Notes: generated by a model from the sequence alone, not told the origin. A DNA stretch of 38,315 bases from Candidatus Alloenteromonas pullicola (GCA_018714785.1 DVMV01000028.1:1-38315), one strand, 5' to 3'; numbered from the stretch's first letter, positions 7,938 through 15,936 are shown. Made by a program: numbers and translations.

Positions 7938-7951
7938 GTTTCGAGTGCTAA
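7925..7951. promoter_or_regulatory. CIRCE operator (HrcA site) upstream of lon
   Basis: TTAGCACTG-N9-GAGTGCTAA matches the CIRCE consensus TTAGCACTC-N9-GAGTGCTAA at 17 of 18 arm positions, with the exact 9-nt spacer. CIRCE is the operator of the heat-shock repressor HrcA, classically at groESL and dnaK. Outside it, AATAGCCGG/CCGGCTATT arms extend the palindrome; in the transcript from tig this could also fold as a hairpin. Confidence 0.92.
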
Positions 7952-7985
7952 TCCCGGCTATTGAGGTTTTTCCTTATTTGCCCAA

Positions 7986-9260
7986 TTAGGCGTTGTGGGC
8001 GAGCAGGAAGTCGTGGATCTTGGCGTTCACGAGGTTCGAGCGGAAGCCGTTGAGGTTGTCCCCATAGGCCTTGCGGAGGTCCTCGACCTTCATCCCGTAC
8101 TTCTCGGCGGTCTTGGCGAGCTCATGGTCGAGCTCGGCGTCGTCGACGAGCAGCTTCTCCTTGGCGGCGATGGTCTGCAGGACGAGGTAGCCCTTGACGT
8201 TGGCCTCGGACTCGTCGTGGATCTTCTTCTTGAGGTGCTCGAGCTTCTGCCCGGTGATCTCGAGGTACTGCTCGAAGGTCAGCCCGTTGCTCTCGACCTG
8301 CTTCTTGAGCTGGTCCTCGCTGGCGGCGGCTTCGTTATCGATGATGGTGGAGTTGCACTCGACCTTGGCGGCATCGACGATTAGCTTCACGAGCTCGTTG
8401 TAGTAGCGGGTCTCCTCCTGGCGGGTCTTGCGCTCGAGGAGGTCCTTCTTCTCGAATTCCTTGAGCTCATCGACGGTCTTGACGTCCTTGACGCCGAGAT
8501 CGGCGACCGCTTCGTCGGAGAGGGTCGGGATCTTCTTCTCCTTGACCTCGTGGACGGTGACCTTGAAGGTGGCCTTCTTGCCCGCGAGCTCCTTGACGTA
8601 CTGCTCGGGGAAGGTGACCTCGATGTCCTTGCTCTGCCCGGCCTTGATGCCGACTAGGCCTTCCTCGAAGCCCGGGACGAACGAATGGGAGCCGAGGACG
8701 AGCGAGTAGTTGTCGGCTTTGCCGCCGTCGAAGGCCTTGCCGTCGATGAATCCCTCGAAGTCGATGACGACGGTGTCGCCGTTTTTGGCTTCGGCGTCGG
8801 TGACGACGAGCTCGGCGTTGCGCTCGAGCCTAGCGGAGATGGCGTCGGCCACTTCCTTCTCGTCGACCGAGGGGACGTTCTTCTCGACGTGGAGCCCGGT
8901 GTACTCCCCGAGGGTGACCTTCGGGGCGAGGGTGACGGTGAACTTGACCTCGAGGTCGGTGTCGCTTAGCTTGGTGACCTCGACGTTGGGGCGGAAGAAA
9001 GGCTCGATCTTGCCTTCCTTTATGGCATCGGCGAAGACGGTCGGCAGGATCTCGTTGATGGCCTCGTCGATGACCTTCTGCCCGTTGACGTGGCTCTTGG
9101 CCATGGCTTCGGGGGCGTGGCCCTTGCGGAAGCCGGGGATGGTGACCTGCTCGCAGGCCTTCTTGAGCGCCTTCGCCTGGGCATCCTTCCAGATGTCGGC
9201 GGGGACGGTGGAGAGTATTTCGACTTTGCAGTCTTCTAGGTTGGTGAATTTGTGTTCCAT
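7986..9260 (-). CDS. tig: Trigger factor
   Basis: This 424-aa ribosome-associated chaperone binds nascent chains at the exit tunnel. It has the N-terminal ribosome-binding domain with the signature GFRKGHAPEA (GFRKGxxP), a central FKBP-type prolyl isomerase domain (NGDTVVIDFEGFIDGKAFDGG and following), and a long helical C-terminal chaperone domain. The length fits the family. GGAAAAGGAT stands just before the ATG. Upstream is a promoter candidate; downstream is lon with its own CIRCE promoter. In B. subtilis tig is followed by clpX, which is absent here. Confidence 0.98.
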   Translation of the reverse strand: MEHKFTNLEDCKVEILSTVPADIWKDAQAKALKKACEQVTIPGFRKGHAPEAMAKSHVNGQKVIDEAINEILPTVFADAIKEGKIEPFFRPNVEVTKLSDTDLEVKFTVTLAPKVTLGEYTGLHVEKNVPSVDEKEVADAISARLERNAELVVTDAEAKNGDTVVIDFEGFIDGKAFDGGKADNYSLVLGSHSFVPGFEEGLVGIKAGQSKDIEVTFPEQYVKELAGKKATFKVTVHEVKEKKIPTLSDEAVADLGVKDVKTVDELKEFEKKDLLERKTRQEETRYYNELVKLIVDAAKVECNSTIIDNEAAASEDQLKKQVESNGLTFEQYLEITGQKLEHLKKKIHDESEANVKGYLVLQTIAAKEKLLVDDAELDHELAKTAEKYGMKVEDLRKAYGDNLNGFRSNLVNAKIHDFLLAHNA

Positions 9261-9287
9261 ATCCTTTTCCTGATAAACGCAAAAGAT

Positions 9288-9315
9288 ACTATACCCGAAA
9301 CGGGCGCTAAGCCAA
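9288..9315 (-). promoter_or_regulatory. Candidate promoter of tig
   Basis: TTGGCT (9315-9310) and TATAGT (9293-9288) are separated by 16 nt on the minus strand, about 30 nt before the tig start codon. The fit is moderate. Confidence 0.55.
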
Positions 9316-9343
9316 GCCTTTTTGCACTAAATACGCGTGCGCA

Positions 9344-10147
9344 CTAGGCCGGACGGTGGCTGTCGATGGCCCGCTGCAGGGTATCGGCCTCCTCCGAGGA
9401 CTCATCGGAGAGCTTGAGGTAGCGCCTGGCGAGGATGAGGCAGGCGAGCGCCAAATTGAAGCTTGGCAGCGGGAAGGGGTAATAGGCGGCGAAGGCGGAG
9501 ACGAGCAGCTCCGTGGCGGTCTCCCTGACCGCGGTGTCCTTCTCCTGGTCGATCGCCTTCTTGGCCGCTTCCATCCGCTTGACGTCCTTGGCGCTAGGCA
9601 ATTCATCGGGCGCCCCGACGAACTCCGCATCGCCGATTCTGAAATGGATTACGTGCGGGTCGTGGGCGAGGGAGAGCAGCTGCAGGCAAAGCTGCCTGGA
9701 GGGGTAATCCGCCCCGTGCAGGCAATATTCCCGAAGGCCGTCCACCCCCGCGGGGAGGGCGGCTTTGTGGCGGTAGAAGTAGTCGATGGCCTTCCTGGCC
9801 CGCTTCTCGTCCTTGGCCTTCAGTATCTCTATGGCATCCTCTAGCCCCATCGCCTCCGCCTTGCCCTTGGATCTATCGATCTGCAGGGGGAAGTCGCGGA
9901 GCATCTCCTCGGTCTGCTGGTCGACGTAAGGCAACTCGCGCAGCCCCTCGATGGCCCGCTCGCCCTCATCCTGCCGCCCTAGGTAGATCGAAAGCTCCTT
10001 CAATAGCAATAAGGTCCGCTTGGGGTATGACCCAAAAAGATCCTTATGGCAGTTAAGCAGTTTGGCGAAGGCGGAGTCGGCCTTCCCCGAGGACATGTCG
10101 CCCAGTATTTCCTTGAGCGATTCGGCGTTGTCTTTTCCCATCGGCAT
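9344..10147 (-). CDS. Helical hypothetical protein upstream of tig (YsoA position)
   Basis: This 267-aa soluble protein is predicted all-helical by eye, with amphipathic repeats such as AFAKLLNCHKDLF and KRARKAIDYFYRHKAAL that suggest a TPR/SEL1-like or other helical-repeat fold. It has no signal peptide or membrane segment. I recognise no catalytic motif. Its place directly upstream of tig is that of the TPR protein YsoA in B. subtilis (ysoA-tig-...-lonA-ysxC). It may therefore be a shortened YsoA equivalent or a Mollicutes-type protein of unknown function; both are inferences from synteny. The start MPMGKDN has no clear ribosome site; the second Met two codons later is equally possible. Confidence 0.75.
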   Translation of the reverse strand: MPMGKDNAESLKEILGDMSSGKADSAFAKLLNCHKDLFGSYPKRTLLLLKELSIYLGRQDEGERAIEGLRELPYVDQQTEEMLRDFPLQIDRSKGKAEAMGLEDAIEILKAKDEKRARKAIDYFYRHKAALPAGVDGLREYCLHGADYPSRQLCLQLLSLAHDPHVIHFRIGDAEFVGAPDELPSAKDVKRMEAAKKAIDQEKDTAVRETATELLVSAFAAYYPFPLPSFNLALACLILARRYLKLSDESSEEADTLQRAIDSHRPA

Positions 10148-10206
10148 AATTCAACTTCAAAGGCGAACCACAATCAACCCCCACCGACCTAGTATTCACT
10201 ACTAAC

Positions 10207-10235
10207 TTTCCATCTTCGCCGGTTTGGCGCATACT
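10207..10235 (+). promoter_or_regulatory. Candidate promoter of the acyltransferase gene
   Basis: TTTCCA and CATACT are spaced by 17 nt. The -10 ends 10 nt before the ATG and there is no Shine-Dalgarno sequence, so the transcript would have a 5' UTR of only a few nt. Confidence 0.45.
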
Positions 10236-10245
10236 TAGCCCCGTT

Positions 10246-11100
10246 ATGGCTTTGACGTCCTGCTTGCTACTACTGTCCGCCCTGCTGAGCCTGCTGACCT
10301 ACTTCGAGCTCTCGCTGCAGCAGGACTGGCGGATGTTCTTCGTCCCGATATTGCTCCTGCCCGCCTTCTTCCTCGCCCTGTTGGCGGCCCTCCTATTGGG
10401 GCTATTCCTCGCCTCGCTGCGCTTCGAAGTATCGAAGCGGCATAAGCCGTCGCCTTTTCTCATCGGACTGGTCGAGGAGCTGGCCTTCCTGGCTTGCCTA
10501 TTGACCAGGGTCCACGTCCGGGTGTCGGGGATCGGGAGGATAAAGGACCTCAACGCCATGGTGGCCATCAACCACCTCTCGAACTTCGATTTCATCGCCC
10601 TGCTGTCCGCCTTCCGCGGCAAGCGGGTGGTCGCGGTGGCCAAGCAGGAGATCGCCTCCTGGCCGCTAATCGGCAGGGTGCTTTCCCAGGCGGGCTTCAT
10701 CTACCTCCGACGCGACGACCTCAAGGAAGGGGTGGAGGCCATCGAGCACGGGGCAAGGCTTATTGAGGATGGGCTATGCTCGGTCGCCGTGAGCCCCGAG
10801 GGGACGAGGAACAAGGGCTTCCCCAACCCGAGGATGCTCCCCTTCCACCCGGGGACCTTCGCCCTGGCCAAGAAGTCATCTTGCCCCATCGCCTTGGTAT
10901 GCATTCAGAACACCAACGCGGTTAAGGACCGCTTCCCGCTTCGCGCCACCAATGTCTACATCGACGTGATCGACGTCATAGGCAAGGAGCAGGTCGAGTC
11001 GATGATCCTGCGCGATATATCCGACCTCGCCCATTCGAAGATGGATTCCTTCCTCAAGGAAAAGCAAGCCCGCGCCTATGGGGCGTTCGCCTTGGAATAA
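10246..11100 (+). CDS. 1-acyl-sn-glycerol-3-phosphate acyltransferase (PlsC-like)
   Basis: This 284-aa membrane-bound acyltransferase probably makes phosphatidic acid from lysophosphatidate for membrane lipids. Two hydrophobic N-terminal segments (residues about 1-20 and 29-58) come before the PlsC domain. Motif I is NHLSNFD (NHx4D, catalytic His/Asp), motif II is in FIYLRRDD, motif III is SPEGTRNKG, and the later Pro of CPIAL fits motif IV. Longer N-terminal anchors of this kind occur in some PlsC homologues. No ribosome site precedes the ATG, but a -10-like CATACT does, so the mRNA may be almost leaderless. It is divergent from the helical protein gene. Acyl specificity cannot be read from sequence. 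Confidence 0.9.
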   Translation: MALTSCLLLLSALLSLLTYFELSLQQDWRMFFVPILLLPAFFLALLAALLLGLFLASLRFEVSKRHKPSPFLIGLVEELAFLACLLTRVHVRVSGIGRIKDLNAMVAINHLSNFDFIALLSAFRGKRVVAVAKQEIASWPLIGRVLSQAGFIYLRRDDLKEGVEAIEHGARLIEDGLCSVAVSPEGTRNKGFPNPRMLPFHPGTFALAKKSSCPIALVCIQNTNAVKDRFPLRATNVYIDVIDVIGKEQVESMILRDISDLAHSKMDSFLKEKQARAYGAFALE

Positions 11101-11157
11101 TCGGCGCAGTCGCTTGCTTATAGTCCCAAGGCCAAACCGCGATTAGGGAAAATATCC

Positions 11158-11187
11158 TTGACAGGTTAACGGTGATAAAAATATTAT
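11158..11187 (+). promoter_or_regulatory. Promoter of the ncRNA candidate
   Basis: A perfect -35 TTGACA (11158-11163) and TATTAT (11182-11187) are separated by 18 nt. No ORF with a ribosome site follows before a terminator about 130 nt downstream. Confidence 0.75.
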
Positions 11188-11194
11188 TTTCATT

Positions 11195-11322
11195 CAGTAG
11201 GGGAAGCCCGGTAACTCGCGCGTGGGATTCGCGCCTGGAGAAAGGCCTTAGTAATCCCCAGGACCGTGTCGTACTCCTAGGCACCCGGCACGCTCCCCCA
11301 GCTTCGCGGGCTGGGCTTTTTT
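11195..11322 (+). ncRNA. Structured small RNA candidate, about 128 nt, family unknown
   Basis: The segment has its own promoter and a Rho-independent terminator, and codes for no plausible protein. Visible stems are GCGCG-N7-CGCGC (11218-11234), CCTGG/CCAGG (11234-11262) and CGTGTCG/CGGCACG (11265-11292). An outer pairing of GGGG near 11200 with CCCC near 11296 is possible. I checked by eye for the SRP helix-8 motif, tmRNA, RNase P and common riboswitch cores and did not find them. A 6S-like or lineage-specific RNA remains possible. The ends are estimates from the -10 box and the U-tract. Confidence 0.6.
11297..11322 (+). terminator. Terminator of the ncRNA candidate
   Basis: CCCAGC-N7-GCTGGG is followed by CTTTTTT. 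It would end the small RNA and could also stop read-through from the acyltransferase gene. Confidence 0.85.
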
Positions 11323-11402
11323 ATTCATTTTGCCGATTAAGGTGAAATCAAGCAGCGTGGGTTAGGGACCGCCAAGGAGTTCTGCCATCGCCAGGATAGT
11401 GG

Positions 11403-11720
11403 ATGTTATTTCCCAGTCGCAGGGCGCCAAGGACGGCCATAAGGAAGGTGATGGAACAACGCAGAGGCATATTCGGGGTCAGTTTCATAAGATTCCATGG
11501 CTTGCCCCACAGCTGCGCCTCCCACTTAATCCACGACGGAATGGTCCCCATTCTGGTCGCAAAGCGCCTGCGGCATGCACCAGTTAAGGAAACGCTGGAT
11601 ATCGCGAACGCGGCGCCCAAAATGATCGAATCGTTTTTTCTGGCAAGAAGCAGTCAACTGAAGATAAATGTCTTGCAATATGTCTTGCACTCATCAAAAA
11701 ATCCCGAGCGAATCGGGACT
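11403..11720 (+). pseudogene. Decayed tyrosine recombinase (phage integrase) C-terminal remnant
   Basis: The plus-strand frame reads IRFHGLPHSCASHLIHDG and then VAKRLRHAPVKETLD, which matches the C-terminal catalytic part of Firmicutes phage integrases (IRFHDLRHS...VSKRLGHSxIxTTLDxY). The Arg of HxLRH is replaced by Pro, GH is replaced by RH, and the stretch that should hold the nucleophilic Tyr reads LDIANAAPKM without Tyr. An in-frame TAG at 11397 and no recognisable N-terminal or core-binding domain show that most of the gene is gone. Without a stop the frame reads on through the terminator and the tRNA gene. It sits beside the 3' end of tRNA-Arg, the usual attachment point of such elements. 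No other phage genes remain. Boundaries are approximate. Confidence 0.82.
11694..11719 (-). terminator. Terminator after tRNA-Arg
   Basis: On the minus strand TCCCGA-TTCGC-TCGGGA is followed by TTTTTGATG, 12 nt past the CCA end. It probably also ends transcripts coming from mutS2-uvrC. Confidence 0.9.
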
Positions 11721-11730
11721 TTTTGCTATA

Positions 11731-11807
11731 TGGCGCGCCCGAGCCGACTCGAACGGCTGGCCCACAGCTTAGAAGGCTGTTGCTCTATCCAGCTGAGCTA
11801 CGGGCGC
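11731..11807 (-). tRNA. tRNA-Arg (anticodon UCU)
   Basis: A complete 77-nt cloverleaf can be drawn: acceptor GCGCCCG/CGGGCGC, D-arm GCTC/GAGC, anticodon stem ACAGC/GCTGT with loop CTTCTAA (anticodon TCT, U33 present), T-arm AGCCG-TTCGAGT-CGGCT, discriminator G and encoded CCA. It reads AGA (and AGG by wobble). It follows uvrC on the same strand and has its own promoter. An integrase relic abuts its 3' side. Confidence 0.98.
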
Positions 11808-11816
11808 AACGCGGTA

Positions 11817-11845
11817 ATCTTAAACTTTATCCAACCCCTGGTAAA
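11817..11845 (-). promoter_or_regulatory. Promoter of tRNA-Arg
   Basis: TTTACC (11845-11840) and TAAGAT (11822-11817) are 17 nt apart on the minus strand, and the -10 ends 9 nt before the mature tRNA 5' end. It lies in the gap after the uvrC stop. Confidence 0.6.
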
Positions 11846-11857
11846 GGGAAACGGGCC

Positions 11858-13618
11858 TCAGCCATGAAGTTTCTCGTATAGCCGCTTCGCGACGTCGGAG
11901 GGCAGTATCTGGCTGAGCTCGAGCATCGAGGCCGATAATAGCGCCTCCTTGCTCTGGTATACCCGGTTTAGCTGCTCGATCCGCTTGGCGCCGAGGCCGC
12001 TGATGCCGTCGAATATGGAGGAAAACATCGCCTTGCTCCGCTTCTGCTTGTGGAAGGAGATGGCGAAGCGGTGGACCTCGTCCTGCATCCTCATCAGCAG
12101 GAAGAAAAGCGGGCTGCCCTGGTCGAGGGGGAAGACGTTGTTGTCCTCGTCGACCAAGGCGTCGGTCTGGTGGCGGTCGTTCTTGCGGAGGCCGAACACC
12201 GGGATATCCACCTCAGCCTGCTGCAGCCCCTGTTTGGCCGCCCTGACCTGGGTTATCCCGCCATCGGTTAGGATGAGGTCGGGGTAAGAGGCCCCCTCCT
12301 CCTTGAGTCGCGAATACCGCCTATAGGCGACCTCGACCATCGAGTGGTAGTCGTCGCCGGCCACCTCATCGGATAGGCGGAACTTGCGGTACATCTTCTT
12401 CTCCCGCTCGCCGTTGATGTAGCAGACCATCGCCCCCACCGCCTCCGAGCCCTGGAGGTGGGAGTTGTCGAAGAGTTCGATCCGGTATGGGGTCTTGATG
12501 CCAAGCAGTCTTCCAAGCTGCTCCAGTAACGCCACGTTGTCGTCTTCCAGCCTCGAGGATAGGAAGAACTCGTCGAGGGCGCTTTTGGCGTTGAGCTCGG
12601 CGATCCCCAATACCTCGCGGAGCCTACCCTCCTTGGGGACGACGACCTTGAGGTCGGGGGCGAAGGTCGATTCGAGGCCGTCCTTCATCGTCTCGAGCCC
12701 GATAACCAAGGTGGACGGCAGCTCATGGGAGGCGTAGTACTGTTCGATGAGGTCCTCAAGCTGCTCCTCCGGGGAGAGGAAGGCGGTCACGACGTGGGTC
12801 TTCTTGCCAAGCAGGCAGCCATGGCGGTAGGAGAGGATGGCGAGGCTCAGGTGCCCCTCCCGCTCGGAATAGGCCACGAAGTCGGCGCTCGGCAGGTCCT
12901 TGAACTCGACCCGCTGGGAGGAGAGGACGTGGTCGATGGCGTCGAGCATGTCCTTGCACGACTTGGCGTTCTCGTACTCCAGGTTCTCGCTGTATTTCTC
13001 CATCCTCTCCCTTAGCTCCGCCTTCTCCTTGCCGGCATCCCCGGAAAGGAAGCGCCTGATGGAGGAGGACAGTTCCTTGGCCTTTTCCTCGCTTATCTTG
13101 TTTATGCAGGGGGCGAGGCACTGGCCGAGGGAATAGTAAAGGCACGGCTTGTCGGGGATGTGGCGGCATTTCCTGGTCGGGAAGATCTTGTTGAGCAATC
13201 CGATGACCTGGGTTGCGCTATAGGAGGATGGGTAGGGGCCGTAGTACTCGTAGTGGCGGTCCTTCTTGTTGCGGGCGATCCTCAGGTGCGGGTCGTTGCC
13301 CTTGTGGAGGGCGATGTAGGGGTAATGCGAGTCGTCCATCAGCATGATGTTGTAGCGCGGGTGGTGGCTCTGGATGAGGTTCATCTCGAGGATGAAGGCC
13401 TCCTTGTCCGAATTGACCCGGATGGTCTCGAAATGGTGGACGTGGCTCACCATGGCCGCGACCTTGCCCACCTGGGGGCGCAGAAAATACTGGCTGACCC
13501 GCTTCTTCAGCGACTTGGCCTTGCCGATGTAGATGATCTTATCCTCCGCGTCGTGCATCAGATACACCCCGGGGGAATCGGGCAATAGCGATATCAATCG
13601 GGATAGCAATTCGGTCAT
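11858..13618 (-). CDS. uvrC: UvrABC excinuclease subunit C
   Basis: This 586-aa nuclease subunit makes both incisions in nucleotide excision repair after UvrA-UvrB damage recognition. It has an N-terminal GIY-YIG domain (GVYLM...IIYIGKAKSLKKRV), a zinc-like cysteine group (CRHIPDKPCLYYSLGQCLAPC), a UvrB-contact UVR motif (ERMEKYSENLEYENAKSCKDML), an RNase H-like second nuclease domain (ELFDNSHLQG, LILTDGG, RFAISFH) and C-terminal helix-hairpin-helix motifs (GISGLGAKRIEQL). The length is normal (about 600). Its ATG overlaps the mutS2 stop by 4 nt. uvrA and uvrB are not in the window. Confidence 0.98.
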   Translation of the reverse strand: MTELLSRLISLLPDSPGVYLMHDAEDKIIYIGKAKSLKKRVSQYFLRPQVGKVAAMVSHVHHFETIRVNSDKEAFILEMNLIQSHHPRYNIMLMDDSHYPYIALHKGNDPHLRIARNKKDRHYEYYGPYPSSYSATQVIGLLNKIFPTRKCRHIPDKPCLYYSLGQCLAPCINKISEEKAKELSSSIRRFLSGDAGKEKAELRERMEKYSENLEYENAKSCKDMLDAIDHVLSSQRVEFKDLPSADFVAYSEREGHLSLAILSYRHGCLLGKKTHVVTAFLSPEEQLEDLIEQYYASHELPSTLVIGLETMKDGLESTFAPDLKVVVPKEGRLREVLGIAELNAKSALDEFFLSSRLEDDNVALLEQLGRLLGIKTPYRIELFDNSHLQGSEAVGAMVCYINGEREKKMYRKFRLSDEVAGDDYHSMVEVAYRRYSRLKEEGASYPDLILTDGGITQVRAAKQGLQQAEVDIPVFGLRKNDRHQTDALVDEDNNVFPLDQGSPLFFLLMRMQDEVHRFAISFHKQKRSKAMFSSIFDGISGLGAKRIEQLNRVYQSKEALLSASMLELSQILPSDVAKRLYEKLHG

Positions 13619-15927
13619 CTTAGGTGCACCACCGTCGCCCCGGCCCCGCCCTCGGCCTCGCCGGCCGGCTCGATCGACTCGACGAATTTGGCGTTCTTGC
13701 AGTATTCGGCGGTCATCCGCTTCAGCGCCCCCGAGCCGAGCCCGTGGATTATGCGGACGCGCTTGTAGTTCTTAACCCGGCAGGCGTCGAGGTAATGCGC
13801 TAGCTCCTCTTTGGCCTCGTCGTAATGGAGACCGATCAGGTTGCATTCGAGGCTCAGCCCCGACTTCCCGACCACGTCGACCACCGCGCCCTTGAGGCTC
13901 TCCTGCTCCGACTTGGCGGGCTGGCTCTTGAGGCAGCTGGAAAGCTCGACGGTGAAGCTCATCCCCTTGGCGGAGCTCACCTCGGCCTTCTTGCCGCGTA
14001 TCTTGGTGATGGTCCCGGACAATGCGTAATCCGGCACCTCGACGTAGTCGCCTTCCTTGAACTGCCTTGGGTCGGATATGGCCTTCGGCTTCTCGACGGG
14101 GGATTGCATCCGCTGCAGCTCTTCCTTGGCCTTGATGGCCTCGTGGAGCTTGACCCCGGGGGTGGACAGGCTCTTGATGGCCTGCTCGGCCCGCCGCTTC
14201 GCCTTGGCGATGACGTCCTCTTCCTTCCTCTTGAGCTCGGACTCGAAGTCGCGAAGCCGCCTGTCGAGCTCGCTTTCCTTCTTCTTCGACTCGGATAGCC
14301 GACGCTCAAGTTCTGCTTTCTCTTCAAATAGCCGCTTCTGCAGCCGGTCGTTCTCCTCGATCGTCTCCGATAGCTTCCTGATCGAGGCGGAGACCGAGGA
14401 GTCCTGCCCTTCCTTGTCGATCCGCTTGGCCTCGTCGACTATCTCGTCGGATAGGCCATACCTGGTCGCGGCGAGCAACCCATATGACTCGCCGGGCACC
14501 CCATCGAGCAATCGGTAGGTCGGCGAGAGGGTCTCGAGGTCGAACTCCATCGAGGCGTTCTTGGCCCCTTTGGCGGAAAGGGCGTAGGCCTTCACCCCCT
14601 CGAAGTGGGAGCTGATCAGGGCATAGCAGCCCCTGGAAAGCAGGTATTTGAGGATCGCGATGGCGAGGGCCTCTCCCTCATGGGGCGAGGTGCCGGTCCC
14701 GACCTCGTCGAGGAGGACCAGGTCGTCCTCCCCCACCCCGTCGATGGCCCTCGCGATGTTCCGTATGTGGCCGGAGAAGGTCGAGAGGTTGTCGTCGATG
14801 CTCTGCGAGTCGCCGATGTCGACGTTGACGTGGGCGAAATAAGGCAGCTCCGCCCCCTGTTCGGTCGGCAGCGGGTAGCCGAGCTTGAACATGAGCGATA
14901 GCAGCCCCACGGTCTTGAGGGCGACGGTCTTGCCGCCGGCGTTGGGGCCGGAGATCACGTAGACCCGGTTCTGCCTAGAGAGGGAGAAGGAGTTCGCCAC
15001 CGCCTTCGCCTTGTCTAATAGCGGATGCCTGGCATCGGGCAGGACTAGGTTCCCTGATTCTGATATCGCGGCCACGTGGCCCTTTATGTCCTCTCGGAAC
15101 AGTTCCTTGCCCAATAGGAAGTCGAAGTAGCCGAGCTTCCCGTTGGCGTCCTCGATGGCCGCCGAAAAAGAGGAAACCTCGGAGGACAGGCGCCGGAGCA
15201 CCTTGGCCTCCTCGTCCTTCTCCACCTCCAGCAGGTCGGCGAGCTTCTCGTTTAAGGAGGTGAGCGACGACGGCTCGACGAAGATGGTGCCGCCCGACCC
15301 GGAGCGGCCCAGGATCAGCCCGGGCACCTTGGAGCGGTAGGCGAGCTTGACCGGGAGGCAATAATGCCCCTCCCGCTCGGTGAGGGTGGCGCTGGAGAGG
15401 AACTCGCGGAACTCCCCGATCAGCTTGGGGAGCTTCTCCTCGATCGCCCGCCTGGTGGCCCGGAGCTGGTTGCGCACGTAGCGCAACCCGTCCGAGGCCC
15501 GGTCGAGTATTATCTTCGAGGGGTCGATGCAGCGGCGAATCTCATTGCGCAGCGATGTAAAGGAAAGTATGCCTCTGACGAATTCCAATAGCAGCGGCGG
15601 CTCCCCCGCTTCCTCCATGAAGGCCTTAAGCGAGCTGACGGCCTCCTCCTCGAAGGCGATGTCCAATAGCTCGGAGGGCTCAAGCGCCCCGCCCTTGACG
15701 GCCCGCTCAAGATAGGGTCGGAGGTCGAGGTAGGAGTCGATGGGCGGGATGCCATATCGGCTGACCAAAAAAGACATCTCGTCGAGGCGGGACAATTCGA
15801 CGCGGAGCGAATCCTTAGAAAGCCACCCATCCTCGCTGGCGCGGCGCTTGCCGCGCTCGCTCTTGCAGAATGAGGCGATCCGCCCCCTGACCTCGTCTAG
15901 TTGCAGCTGCTGCTCTTCTTTACCCAT
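13615..15927 (-). CDS. mutS2: MutS2-family ATPase/endonuclease with Smr domain
   Basis: This 770-aa MutS2 protein is related to mismatch-repair MutS but lacks the mismatch-recognition domain. Homologues act on recombination intermediates or on collided ribosomes. Walker A is GPNAGGKTVALKT, Walker B is LLDEVGTGTSPHEG, then comes a long Lys/Glu coiled coil (about residues 500-610), a KOW-like segment (FKEGDYVEVPDYALSGTITK), and a C-terminal Smr nuclease domain with LIGLHYDEAKEEL and IIHGLGSGALK. The mRNA appears leaderless: TGCTATAAT ends 9 nt before the ATG and there is no ribosome site. It is operonic with uvrC and divergent from rnhC. Confidence 0.97.
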   Translation of the reverse strand: MGKEEQQLQLDEVRGRIASFCKSERGKRRASEDGWLSKDSLRVELSRLDEMSFLVSRYGIPPIDSYLDLRPYLERAVKGGALEPSELLDIAFEEEAVSSLKAFMEEAGEPPLLLEFVRGILSFTSLRNEIRRCIDPSKIILDRASDGLRYVRNQLRATRRAIEEKLPKLIGEFREFLSSATLTEREGHYCLPVKLAYRSKVPGLILGRSGSGGTIFVEPSSLTSLNEKLADLLEVEKDEEAKVLRRLSSEVSSFSAAIEDANGKLGYFDFLLGKELFREDIKGHVAAISESGNLVLPDARHPLLDKAKAVANSFSLSRQNRVYVISGPNAGGKTVALKTVGLLSLMFKLGYPLPTEQGAELPYFAHVNVDIGDSQSIDDNLSTFSGHIRNIARAIDGVGEDDLVLLDEVGTGTSPHEGEALAIAILKYLLSRGCYALISSHFEGVKAYALSAKGAKNASMEFDLETLSPTYRLLDGVPGESYGLLAATRYGLSDEIVDEAKRIDKEGQDSSVSASIRKLSETIEENDRLQKRLFEEKAELERRLSESKKKESELDRRLRDFESELKRKEEDVIAKAKRRAEQAIKSLSTPGVKLHEAIKAKEELQRMQSPVEKPKAISDPRQFKEGDYVEVPDYALSGTITKIRGKKAEVSSAKGMSFTVELSSCLKSQPAKSEQESLKGAVVDVVGKSGLSLECNLIGLHYDEAKEELAHYLDACRVKNYKRVRIIHGLGSGALKRMTAEYCKNAKFVESIEPAGEAEGGAGATVVHLR

Positions 15928-15936
15928 GGTGGGCCG

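Noticed and set aside
11195-11322. SRP RNA, tmRNA or a known riboswitch as identity of the ncRNA
   Set aside because: The SRP helix-8 consensus, a tmRNA tag frame and common riboswitch cores were not found by eye.
11348-11620. 90-aa minus-strand ORF over the integrase relic
   Set aside because: The plus-strand frame matches tyrosine recombinases; the minus frame matches nothing.
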